Below are positions 35,850-44,322 of a stretch of DNA of 52,990 nt, one piece after another. Location: assembly GCA_964598235.1 (NCBI GenBank), contig CAZRAY010000007.1:1-52990 (forward strand), given 5' to 3'. Source of the DNA: UBA652 sp964598235. Lineage in GTDB: Bacteria > Pseudomonadota > Gammaproteobacteria > Nitrosococcales > Methylophagaceae. Position numbers and translations under genes: made by a program. Within the stretch, counting starts at the first letter, position 1, and each line of letters opens with the position of its first letter. Under the pieces are notes generated by a model. It searched no databases, was not told the DNA's origin, and saw nothing but the letters and a program-made list of their open reading frames with translations.

Positions 35850-36863
35850 GTGTGGAACTTAGCGCAACTAGCAGAAAAAACAGGTGGCATCGTGCAAGGC
35901 GATGCCGCCTACCAAGTAGAGGCTGTGGGAACGTTACATGCAGCGACAGCAACAGAGGTTTCATTTTTAACAAATCTAAAATATAAAAAATATTTGGCAG
36001 AGACAAAAGCAGGCGCCGTTATCGTTGATGCGGATGCGGCCCCTTTTGTGCAAGGCAATGCGATTATCGTCCCCAACCCGCATGTGGCCTATGCAAAAAT
36101 TGCAAGCTTACTGCATCCTTCAGTTAAGCCACCATTAGAAATTCACCCAACCGCATATGTTAGCCCTAATAGCGATTGTGCGGACAATGTTAGTATTGGT
36201 CCGCAAGCCGTGATTGAAGCCAATGTCACGCTCGCTGAAGGCGTTATTATTGGGGCGGGTTGTGTGGTGCAGCAAGGCAGCCAAATTGGGCGTGACTCCC
36301 AATTGATGGCTAATGTGACGCTATACCACGATACGGTTATCGGTGAACGTGTCTTAATCCATTCTGGTGCAGTGATTGGTGCGGATGGGTTTGGATTTGC
36401 TGATGATGAGGGTGAGTGGGTTAAAGTACCTCAATTAGGGTCGGTGCAAATTGGTGATGATGCCGAAATTGGTGCTAATACGTGTGTTGACCGTGGTGCA
36501 ATTGAAGACACGATTATTGAACACGGCGTTAAACTCGATAACCAAATTCAGATCGCTCACAATGTTGTGATTGGTGCGCATACTGTCATGGCAGGCACCA
36601 GTGGTGTGGCGGGTAGCACAGAGGTTGGAAAGCATTGCGTTATCGGTGGTGGTGTTGCAATTAGTGGGCATTTGAAGGTTGCCGATGGCGTTATTTTTAC
36701 GGGTATGACCATGGTGACCAAATCTATCAAAGATGCTGGTATTTATTCTTCTGGTATTCCTGTTGAGCCGACTAAGGAGTGGCACCGTAACACGGTACGT
36801 TATCGGCAATCTGATAAATTATTCGATCGGGTGAGGCGATTGGAAAACAAAATAAACAAGTAA
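35850..36863 (+). CDS. lpxD: UDP-3-O-acylglucosamine N-acyltransferase LpxD
   Basis: A 337-residue left-handed beta-helix acyltransferase. An N-terminal uridine-binding domain (SFLTNLKYKKYL) precedes many hexapeptide repeats, with GADGFGFADDEG and the catalytic histidine in DNQIQIAHNVVIG. It adds the second acyl chain in lipid A synthesis. The start is GTG 35850 (VWNLAQLAEKTGG), 8 bp after skp, without a strong ribosome-binding site. Confidence 0.97.
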   Translation: MWNLAQLAEKTGGIVQGDAAYQVEAVGTLHAATATEVSFLTNLKYKKYLAETKAGAVIVDADAAPFVQGNAIIVPNPHVAYAKIASLLHPSVKPPLEIHPTAYVSPNSDCADNVSIGPQAVIEANVTLAEGVIIGAGCVVQQGSQIGRDSQLMANVTLYHDTVIGERVLIHSGAVIGADGFGFADDEGEWVKVPQLGSVQIGDDAEIGANTCVDRGAIEDTIIEHGVKLDNQIQIAHNVVIGAHTVMAGTSGVAGSTEVGKHCVIGGGVAISGHLKVADGVIFTGMTMVTKSIKDAGIYSSGIPVEPTKEWHRNTVRYRQSDKLFDRVRRLENKINK

Positions 36864-36943
36864 GATTGATAGCATTAAGTGTATCCAAACTAAATGGCGC
36901 GGTATAATGGACTTACCAATCTTGCTTGCCTAAGGAATTCAGT

Positions 36944-37393
36944 TTGAATACTATCGATATACACGAAATCCAAACATTACTACCGCATCGTTATCCACTA
37001 TTGTTAATTGATCGCGTGATTGATTTTACGCCTGGAGAACACTTGGTTGGGATTAAAAATGTTACTTTTAATGAGCCTCATTTTACAGGTCACTTCCCGC
37101 AGCGCGTAATTATGCCAGGCGTTTTGATTTTGGAAGCATTGGCTCAAGCAACAGGTCTACTGGCATTTAAAACGACAAAGGATTTACAAGGAGACAAATC
37201 CTTATACTATCTGGCCAGTATTGATAAGGCTCGCTTTAAACGTCCTGTTGAGCCAGGTGATCAACTTCGTTTAGAAGTCACATTAGTAAAACATAAACGT
37301 AATTTATGGAAGTTTTTTGGTGAAGCAACCGTAGATGGTCTGTTAATTGTGAGTGCCGAGATTATGTGTACGGATCAACCAATTCCTTCATGA
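36944..37393 (+). CDS. fabZ: 3-hydroxyacyl-ACP dehydratase FabZ
   Basis: About 149 residues of hotdog fold. LLPHRYPLLLIDRV and the catalytic pair region HFPQRVIMPGVLILEALAQ are diagnostic. It dehydrates beta-hydroxyacyl-ACP in fatty-acid synthesis, competing with LpxA/LpxD for hydroxyacyl-ACP. I chose TTG 36944 because AAGGAA at 36932-36937 is 6 nt upstream; an earlier in-frame TTG at 36926 would place that site inside the gene. A TATAAT at 36903-36908 could provide an internal promoter. It overlaps lpxA by ATGA. Confidence 0.95.
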   Translation: MNTIDIHEIQTLLPHRYPLLLIDRVIDFTPGEHLVGIKNVTFNEPHFTGHFPQRVIMPGVLILEALAQATGLLAFKTTKDLQGDKSLYYLASIDKARFKRPVEPGDQLRLEVTLVKHKRNLWKFFGEATVDGLLIVSAEIMCTDQPIPS

Positions 37394-38157
37394 TTCATCC
37401 AATGGCTATAGTTGATTCTGGTGCAATACTGGCAGATGATGTTAGTGTAGGCGCGTATTCGATTATAGGGGCAAACGTAGTAATTGGTTCAGGATGTGTG
37501 ATTGGACCGCATGTTGTGATTAACGGCCCCACCACGATGGGGCAGAATAATAAGGTTTATCAGTTTTCATCTATTGGCGAAGCGCCTCAAGATAAAAAAT
37601 ACGGTGATGATGAACCTACAACACTAGAAATTGGTGATGATAATGTAATTCGGGAGCATGTCACGATTAACCGCGGCACGGTGCAAGGCGGCGGTGTGAC
37701 AAAAGTGGGCAATGATAATTGGATCATGGCATATGTCCATATTGCCCATGATTGTATGGTGGGGAATCATACGATTATGGCAAATAATGCGACTTTGGCA
37801 GGGCATGTAATTATTGAAGATCATGTGATATTGGGTGGTTTTACCTTAGTCAGCCAGTTTAATACGATTGGTGTGCATGCATTTACGTCGATGGGAAGCG
37901 TGGTTGCATCTAATATCCCGCCATATGTGTTAGTTTCTGGTCATATGGCTGTGCCTAAGGCGATGAATACAGAAGGCTTGAAACGTCGAGGCTTCACGCC
38001 GGAACAAATTTTCTTAATACGGCAAGCCTACAAGTTGATATATCGCCAAGGGCTTACTATTTCAGAAGCGATTTCAGGAATACAAAATCTTTCTGATGAT
38101 CTGGCACTCACGCCATTAATCGATTTTTTGCAAGAGAATAGCGGTATTATTCGTTAG
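37390..38157 (+). CDS. lpxA: UDP-GlcNAc O-acyltransferase LpxA
   Basis: About 255 residues (E. coli 262). N-terminal IHPMAIVDSGAILADDV and a run of hexapeptide repeats form the beta helix; VTINRGTVQGGG and the catalytic histidine in MAYVHIAHDC match LpxA, and an alpha-helical C-terminus follows. It performs the first acylation of lipid A synthesis. ATG 37390 overlaps the fabZ stop by 4 nt and is preferred over GTG 37366. lpxB does not follow; the next gene is convergent, 1 bp away. Confidence 0.97.
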   Translation: MIHPMAIVDSGAILADDVSVGAYSIIGANVVIGSGCVIGPHVVINGPTTMGQNNKVYQFSSIGEAPQDKKYGDDEPTTLEIGDDNVIREHVTINRGTVQGGGVTKVGNDNWIMAYVHIAHDCMVGNHTIMANNATLAGHVIIEDHVILGGFTLVSQFNTIGVHAFTSMGSVVASNIPPYVLVSGHMAVPKAMNTEGLKRRGFTPEQIFLIRQAYKLIYRQGLTISEAISGIQNLSDDLALTPLIDFLQENSGIIR

Positions 38158-38158
38158 A

Positions 38159-38794
38159 TCATCCCAGCGGAAATAGTATGGCTTTGTCATTTTTCTGCCA
38201 AGGCGAATATTTAGCCATGGTTGCTTGAAATAAATCACTCTTAACTAACCCTGCTAACCAGTTTCGCACATGCGAATAAGGTGCCATCTCAAACCATTCA
38301 ACATCTACGCCTGCAAATTGACGAATAAATGGGAATAAAGCAATATCAGCGAGCGTGACATGATCTGCACATAGATAGGATTTTTGTTGTAAACGTATTT
38401 CTAGCATAGCAAGGGTGAGTTCGCCTTGCTGCCGGTAATATTGTTCGGATTGTTCGGGGTGGCGGTCGGCATATTTATAGCGATCGAGCCAGTGCTTGAA
38501 TTCACCATCGTTGTTGATGATAAGTATTTGGGCACCGTCTAGGTTTGATAACCAATTGTGGGGATCGGACTGCTGTAATGCCCAATACATAATATCGATA
38601 CTTTCATCAATCATGTCTGTGTCTGTAACGAGCACGGGCACGGTGGCTTTTTCTGACAGCGCCAATAAGGTAGCCGGTTTGTTTTTTAACGCCACTTCAC
38701 GCAGCTCAACAGTGATGCTGCTTGCCAATAATGCCATACGTGCTCGCATGGCATAAGGGCAGCGTCTAAAGCTATATAAAATGGGATTGTTAAT
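38159..38794 (-). CDS. Glutathione S-transferase family protein with probable ATT start
   Basis: The thioredoxin-like N-terminal domain begins NNPILYSFRRCPYAMRARMA, with the family CPYA motif at residues 12-15, followed by a VPVLVT segment (cis-Pro loop) and a helical C-terminal domain. Total length is 211 residues. The first ATG in frame (38749) lies after the CPYA motif and would remove the first strand and the active-site region. An in-frame stop at 38798-38800 leaves no ATG, GTG or TTG upstream; ATT at 38792-38794, overlapping the stop of the upstream gene as ATTAA, is the only plausible initiator. The substrate is unknown. Confidence 0.8.
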   Translation of the reverse strand: MNNPILYSFRRCPYAMRARMALLASSITVELREVALKNKPATLLALSEKATVPVLVTDTDMIDESIDIMYWALQQSDPHNWLSNLDGAQILIINNDGEFKHWLDRYKYADRHPEQSEQYYRQQGELTLAMLEIRLQQKSYLCADHVTLADIALFPFIRQFAGVDVEWFEMAPYSHVRNWLAGLVKSDLFQATMAKYSPWQKNDKAILFPLG

Positions 38795-40223
38795 GTTTTA
38801 CTTCTACTTGGTAGCGCAATATTTGTTTGCTTTCAGCTGGAATGGTTATTTTCCATTCTGCCATTGAAGATGATACTTTTTGATGGGGATGGCTTTCCTT
38901 GAGCATGCGCCATTCACCGGGAATGGGCTCACGAACGGTGACTGTGACGGGCTCTGATTTTGCATTGTTCAAAGTGAGTTCAAAGCTGCTGCTATAGGCA
39001 TTATGATAACGACCTGAATGTGGACGTTTTTTGAAGTCCGTTTGGATTTTAGTTCCAGTCACGTCAAAAGCATCGCCTAATTTAAGCCTAACTGTTTCAT
39101 TTTTAGGCGTGTGGTCAATTCGGTCTTCACCAATAAATTGGGCATTATCTTGGCTATCATTTTTATAGACACGTACAATGCCTTTGGGTAGCGGCAGACC
39201 TAAATTGGCATCTTCTTTATTGTCAAATTCTACAAACACGCCGATTTTCATTTTGCGGCCAATTTCGCCATATTGTTGCAAGTAATAATAATTGGCGCCT
39301 TGCAATAAAAGTTGTTTTGTAACGGGGATAGATTGTGCCGTTAATAAGGAAACTTGTTTGGTTTGTTTGTCTGCCAAATTTGTTTCCCGCGGCAAACTAT
39401 AGAGGTGATATTCAAATAAACCTTCTTCGGAAACCCCACTATCGGCCGTCGAAACCGCCATTTCAGAACGCATCTCATACATTTTCACTCTGATTCTTTC
39501 AGGTTGTACGTGATTGACATCGCCTGCGACTAACTGTAATTTGGCATGGTTATACGCTGTGCCACTTTGGTTGGTGAGGGTGATCCAGCCGGTGAGGTCG
39601 AGTTGGCTATCATCGGCATTTAACTCGGCGACATAATCTGATTTCCAAGATAAACCGCCGGTAAGATAGCTGAGTTCTGCGGTTTGTGCCCCTTTAGTTT
39701 GATTGCTAATTTGAGTGACGAGAGTGGGTTGGTCACGTAAATTATTAGGTACATTATCAAAGATAAATCGGCCAGGTGGATTGGTTTCAATACGGTCTCC
39801 AATTTTGACAACCGTACCTTGTTGCGTACTCAGCACTGTGGCTGTTTCAATGGTTTCTTTACCTGTCGCTGGATTGAGTCGTGCGATCTGAATATCTTTA
39901 CCAACATATTTTTCAAGTAGTTTTTGCGGGGTTAATAAGTCAAAATCGAAGTTTTGTTCGAGTATGTGTAGCGGCGCACTGTCTAAGCTACGCAACATCG
40001 CTGTTTCAGGTCGCATCTGGGCGCTAACGCCTCGAAAGGCAAGGGTATTCACTCCCGTTGCTAGTGTGAGTTTTCGTCTGTCTTTGACCAATGCAAGGTT
40101 TTCATTATAGATGGTGACAGCGATGGCTGTTTGATCTGCGATGGTGGATTGCTGCTCTGCATAAGCGAAAGGCATGAGTAGGGAGAGCGTCAGGCCAAGT
40201 AGGGTTGGTGTGTGTTGAGACAT
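38790..40223 (-). CDS. DUF4139 domain-containing secreted protein
   Basis: A 477-residue protein with a signal peptide ending near PFAYA. The body is rich in beta strands; AVTIYNENLALVKDRRKLTL near the N-terminus, ELSYLTGGLSWKSDYVAEL in the middle and VTVREPIPGEWRM near the C-terminus match the DUF4139 family. No catalytic residues are known to me, and the function is uncharacterised. AGGAG lies 6 nt before the ATG. It is divergent from metH and overlaps the downstream transferase gene by 5 nt. Confidence 0.85.
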   Translation of the reverse strand: MSQHTPTLLGLTLSLLMPFAYAEQQSTIADQTAIAVTIYNENLALVKDRRKLTLATGVNTLAFRGVSAQMRPETAMLRSLDSAPLHILEQNFDFDLLTPQKLLEKYVGKDIQIARLNPATGKETIETATVLSTQQGTVVKIGDRIETNPPGRFIFDNVPNNLRDQPTLVTQISNQTKGAQTAELSYLTGGLSWKSDYVAELNADDSQLDLTGWITLTNQSGTAYNHAKLQLVAGDVNHVQPERIRVKMYEMRSEMAVSTADSGVSEEGLFEYHLYSLPRETNLADKQTKQVSLLTAQSIPVTKQLLLQGANYYYLQQYGEIGRKMKIGVFVEFDNKEDANLGLPLPKGIVRVYKNDSQDNAQFIGEDRIDHTPKNETVRLKLGDAFDVTGTKIQTDFKKRPHSGRYHNAYSSSFELTLNNAKSEPVTVTVREPIPGEWRMLKESHPHQKVSSSMAEWKITIPAESKQILRYQVEVKH

Positions 40224-40255
40224 AATGTGCTCCTAAATAATATGGGTCTGTCTGT

Positions 40256-40261
40256 TATAAT
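40256..40261 (+). promoter_or_regulatory. Putative metH -10 element
   Basis: TATAAT lies 45 bp before the metH start in the 82-bp divergent gap with the DUF4139 gene. No good -35 is seen at the right distance, so it may depend on an activator. The leader would be about 38 nt, too short for a cobalamin or SAM riboswitch. Confidence 0.4.
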
Positions 40262-40305
40262 ACGCTGTTTCTATTGACCATGATTTTTTTCAGGAAGTTC
40301 ACCCT

Positions 40306-43300
40306 TTGAGCCAGATAAAACCCGATATTCATACTTTATTGCAGCACCGCATCTTAATTTTAGATGGCGCGATGGGCACGATGATTCAACAGTATGACTT
40401 AGAAGAAGCGGATTATCGGGGCGAACGATTCACGGCACATAGCTGTGATGTGAAGGGAAACAATGATTTATTATCATTAACACAACCACAAATCATCAGC
40501 GATATTCATCGTGCGTATTTTGAAGCAGGTGCCGATATTGTTGAAACGAATACCTTCAATGGCACATCGATTGCGATGGCTGATTATGAAATGGAAGGTT
40601 TGGTTTATGAACTAAATAAAGTTTCTGCTCAGTTAGCGCGGGCAGTGGCTGATGAGTTCACGCTTTCCAATCCAAACAAACCACGCCTCGTGGCCGGTGT
40701 ATTAGGTCCAACAAACCGTACGGCGAGTATTTCTCCTGATGTGAATAATCCGGGTTTTCGGAACGTGAGTTATGATGAATTAGTCGAATCCTATCTTGAA
40801 TCTATTGCAGGTTTAGTTGATGGTGGTGCGGATTTATTATTAGTTGAAACGGTGTTTGATACGCTTAATGCTAAAGCAGCCTTATTTGCGATTGAAACGT
40901 ATTTTGATCAGCATGATATATCATTACCGATCATGATCTCAGGCACGATTACGGATGCCAGCGGCCGTACATTGTCAGGGCAAACTGCTGAGGCATTTTG
41001 GAACTCATTAGCACATGTTCAACCGATCAGCATGGGCTTGAACTGTGCATTAGGCGCGGACCAATTACGCCAATATATTGAGGCTTTGTCGGGGATTGTG
41101 ACCTGTCATATCAGTGCGCATGCAAACGCTGGTTTACCGAATGAATTTGGTGAATATGATGAATCGCCAGAAGTGATGGCGGTGCAAATGAAAGAATGGG
41201 CAGAATCGGGGTTTTTGAATATTGTGGGAGGCTGTTGTGGTACCTCACCTGCACATATTAAAGCGATCGCTCAGGCCGTCGAAGGCATTACGCCTCGTGT
41301 GCCTGTTGAAAATAAACATTTCTGTAACTTAAGTGGGCTTGAACCGTTTACTATCACCCCTGATAGCTTGTATGTAAATGTCGGCGAACGTACTAATGTA
41401 ACGGGTTCGGCGAGATTTGCTCGCTTAATCAAAGAAGAAAATTATGATGAGGCCTTAAGTGTAGCGCGTCAGCAAGTTGAAAATGGCGCACCGATCATCG
41501 ATATCAATATGGATGAAGGCATGCTGGATTCAAAGGCGGCGATGGTCACCTTTTTGAATTTGATTGCATCAGAACCTGATATTAGCCGTGTGCCGATTAT
41601 GATTGATTCTTCTAAATGGGAAGTGATTGAGGCAGGATTGAAGTGCATTCAAGGTAAAGGGATTGTTAACTCGATCAGCATGAAAGAGGGTGAAGCCAAA
41701 TTTATCGAACAAGCTAAGCTGGTCCGTCGCTATGGTGCGGCGGTGATTGTGATGGCGTTTGATGAACAAGGGCAGGCGGATACGCGCAAACGAAAGCGTG
41801 AAATTTGTACACGATCATACGAATTATTGACTGAAGTGGTTGGCTTCCCGCCGGAAGATATTATCTTTGATCCGAATATCTTTGCGATTGCGACCGGGAT
41901 TGATGAGCATAATAATTATGCTGTTGATTTTATTGAGGCAGTTAAAGATATTAAAACAACATTGCCACACGCCATGGTGAGTGGTGGGGTGAGTAATGTG
42001 TCGTTCTCATTTCGTGGCAATAACCCGCTTCGTGAAGCCATTCATGCAGTATTTTTATACCATGCTATTAAGGCGGGCATGGATATGGGGATTGTAAATG
42101 CCGGTCAGCTCGCTATTTATGATGATTTGCCTGAAGAATTACGTGAGCGGGTTGAAGATGTCGTATTAAACCGTCGTGATGATTCTACGGAACGTCTGTT
42201 AGATATTGCTGAAAAATATCGTGGCGATGGTAAAAAAGTTGATGTTAAAGAAGATTTAGAATGGCGTTCTTGGCAAGTCGAAAAACGGCTAGAACATGCA
42301 CTGGTTAAAGGCATTACCGACTTTATCGATGAAGATACGGAGCTTTGTCGCCAAAATGCAGAAAAACCCATTCATGTTATTGAAGGTGCATTAATGGACG
42401 GCATGAATGTCGTTGGTGATTTGTTTGGTGATGGTAAAATGTTCCTGCCACAAGTGGTTAAGTCAGCGCGTGTGATGAAAAAAGCGGTGGCATATTTGAT
42501 GCCCTTTATCGAAGATGAAAAAGAAGAGGGAGATACATCGAGCAGTAATGGCAAAATTTTGATGGCGACGGTTAAAGGCGATGTGCACGATATTGGTAAA
42601 AATATTGTGGGTGTAGTATTGCAATGTAATAACTTTGAAATTATCGATATGGGTGTCATGGTATCGTGTGCTGATATTCTTGCCAAAGCGAAAGAAGAAA
42701 ATGTCGATATTATAGGCCTGTCCGGGTTGATTACACCGTCATTAGATGAAATGGTGCATGTCGCCAAAGAGATGGAGCGGCTCGGCTTTGAACTTCCCGT
42801 TATGATTGGTGGAGCGACGACATCGTTGATTCATACTGCGGTTAAGATCGACCAAAATTACCATGGTGCAAGTATTCATGTAAAAGATGCATCACGCGCG
42901 GTGGGTGTGGCACAGAATTTAATTACGCGAGCAACACGTGATGATTATATTGCCCAAATTAAAGCAGATTATGAAACGCGACGCATACGTCATAAAGGGC
43001 GTAAATCAACGCGTCGCCAATTAAGTCTTGTCGATGCGCGAGCAAATAAAACGAAAATTGATTGGGCAAGTTACACTTCAAGCACACCAAGAGAACTTGG
43101 TGTGCATACCTTTGATGATTATCCATTAGCAGATTTAATGGAACGTATTGATTGGACACCGTTCTTCCAAGCATGGGAGTTGGCTGGTAAGTACCCACGT
43201 ATTTTAGAAGATAAAATTGTGGGTGAAGAGGCGACACGACTGTTCGCCGATGCGAAAGAAATGCTCACTAAAATCGTGGATGAGAAATGGCTAACAGCGC

Positions 43301-44007
43301 GCGCGGTGTATGGTTTCTTCCCAGCGAACAGCGTCAACGATGATGATATTGAAGTTTATACTGATGACAATCGCAATGAAGTCTTGATGACATTGCACAG
43401 CTTACGCCAGCAAGGGGAGCGCCCACCAGGCCGCCCGAATGCCGCATTGGCAGATTTTATCGCACCGAAAGAAAGCGGCGTAAAAGATTATATTGGCTCA
43501 TTCGCAGTCACGGCAGGTATCGGTATTGATGAACACGTGGCGCGGTTTGAAGCAGATCATGATGATTACCAGAGCATTATGATTAAAGCATTGGCAGATC
43601 GTTTAGCCGAAGCTTTTGCTGAACGCCTGCATGAGCTAGTACGTAAAGAATCATGGGGATATGCCGCCGATGAAACGCTAGATAATGAAGCCATGATTGA
43701 TGAAAAATATCAAGGTATTCGTCCTGCACCAGGGTATCCAGCTTGCCCTGACCATACAGAAAAAGCATTATTGTGGAAACTATTACAGCCAGAACAAAAT
43801 GCAGGTATGACGATCACCGAAAGCTTTGCGATGCTACCAACCGCGGCGGTAAGTGGATTTTATTTTTCACACCCTGAATCACGTTATTTTGGCTTGGGGA
43901 AAATTGATCGTGATCAGGTTGAAGATTATGCAGTGCGCAAAGGCTGGACAATGGATGTGGCAGAGCGATGGTTAGCGCCTGCATTGTCATATGATGGTGA
44001 TGATTAG
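40306..44007 (+). CDS. metH: Cobalamin-dependent methionine synthase MetH
   Basis: A 1233-residue four-module enzyme, near E. coli MetH (1227). The homocysteine domain has zinc cysteines C247, C310 and C311 (NCALG, GGCCGTSP). Next come the pterin domain (NVGERTNVTGS), the B12 domain with DVHDIGKN (axial H761) and the C-terminal AdoMet activation domain (RPAPGYPACPDH). It methylates homocysteine using methyltetrahydrofolate. The start is TTG 40306 with AGGAAG 8 nt upstream. slyX begins at the next base after its stop. Confidence 0.98.
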   Translation: MSQIKPDIHTLLQHRILILDGAMGTMIQQYDLEEADYRGERFTAHSCDVKGNNDLLSLTQPQIISDIHRAYFEAGADIVETNTFNGTSIAMADYEMEGLVYELNKVSAQLARAVADEFTLSNPNKPRLVAGVLGPTNRTASISPDVNNPGFRNVSYDELVESYLESIAGLVDGGADLLLVETVFDTLNAKAALFAIETYFDQHDISLPIMISGTITDASGRTLSGQTAEAFWNSLAHVQPISMGLNCALGADQLRQYIEALSGIVTCHISAHANAGLPNEFGEYDESPEVMAVQMKEWAESGFLNIVGGCCGTSPAHIKAIAQAVEGITPRVPVENKHFCNLSGLEPFTITPDSLYVNVGERTNVTGSARFARLIKEENYDEALSVARQQVENGAPIIDINMDEGMLDSKAAMVTFLNLIASEPDISRVPIMIDSSKWEVIEAGLKCIQGKGIVNSISMKEGEAKFIEQAKLVRRYGAAVIVMAFDEQGQADTRKRKREICTRSYELLTEVVGFPPEDIIFDPNIFAIATGIDEHNNYAVDFIEAVKDIKTTLPHAMVSGGVSNVSFSFRGNNPLREAIHAVFLYHAIKAGMDMGIVNAGQLAIYDDLPEELRERVEDVVLNRRDDSTERLLDIAEKYRGDGKKVDVKEDLEWRSWQVEKRLEHALVKGITDFIDEDTELCRQNAEKPIHVIEGALMDGMNVVGDLFGDGKMFLPQVVKSARVMKKAVAYLMPFIEDEKEEGDTSSSNGKILMATVKGDVHDIGKNIVGVVLQCNNFEIIDMGVMVSCADILAKAKEENVDIIGLSGLITPSLDEMVHVAKEMERLGFELPVMIGGATTSLIHTAVKIDQNYHGASIHVKDASRAVGVAQNLITRATRDDYIAQIKADYETRRIRHKGRKSTRRQLSLVDARANKTKIDWASYTSSTPRELGVHTFDDYPLADLMERIDWTPFFQAWELAGKYPRILEDKIVGEEATRLFADAKEMLTKIVDEKWLTARAVYGFFPANSVNDDDIEVYTDDNRNEVLMTLHSLRQQGERPPGRPNAALADFIAPKESGVKDYIGSFAVTAGIGIDEHVARFEADHDDYQSIMIKALADRLAEAFAERLHELVRKESWGYAADETLDNEAMIDEKYQGIRPAPGYPACPDHTEKALLWKLLQPEQNAGMTITESFAMLPTAAVSGFYFSHPESRYFGLGKIDRDQVEDYAVRKGWTMDVAERWLAPALSYDGDD

Positions 44008-44214
44008 ATGAATAGTGAGATTATTGACTTACAAACAAAGCAAGTTTTTCAAGAACAACTTTTGGAAGAATTGAATCAAATTATTACCGATCAGCAGAAA
44101 CAGATCACGCGGTTAGAAGTTGCTGTACTTGGAATGAAAACACAATTAGAGACCTTACAATCAACGACTGAAGATAGCCACATGGGTGCACATGAGATAC
44201 CACCGCATTATTAA
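44008..44214 (+). CDS. slyX: SlyX family small coiled-coil protein
   Basis: A 68-residue acidic protein that is almost entirely a predicted coiled coil (LQTKQVFQEQLLEELNQII and following heptads), ending in PPHY, the C-terminal tag typical of SlyX. Its function is not established in any organism I know. It starts at the first base after the metH stop, so translation is probably coupled to metH. Confidence 0.85.
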   Translation: MNSEIIDLQTKQVFQEQLLEELNQIITDQQKQITRLEVAVLGMKTQLETLQSTTEDSHMGAHEIPPHY

Positions 44215-44263
44215 TGAACATGTTATGATTTCATAAGAAAAAGCAGGCTTATCTTCGATAATT

Positions 44264-44322
44264 AGGAGGGGATTGCACTGCCCAAGAGGATAACGATAAT
44301 AATGAGGGAACAAGATGGTTGA
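44264..44322 (+). promoter_or_regulatory. tmcA leader with an orphan ribosome-binding site and overlapping mini-ORF
   Basis: AGGAGGGG at 44264-44271 is the strongest Shine-Dalgarno sequence in the area but is about 43 nt before the tmcA ATG. An ATG at 44302 opens a 6-codon frame that ends with TGA at 44320-44322, overlapping the tmcA start (44315) in another frame. Translational control of tmcA is possible but unproven. Confidence 0.35.

Noticed and set aside
40224..40305. Cobalamin or SAM riboswitch before metH
   Set aside because: The whole gap is 82 bp and the predicted leader about 38 nt, too short for these riboswitches.
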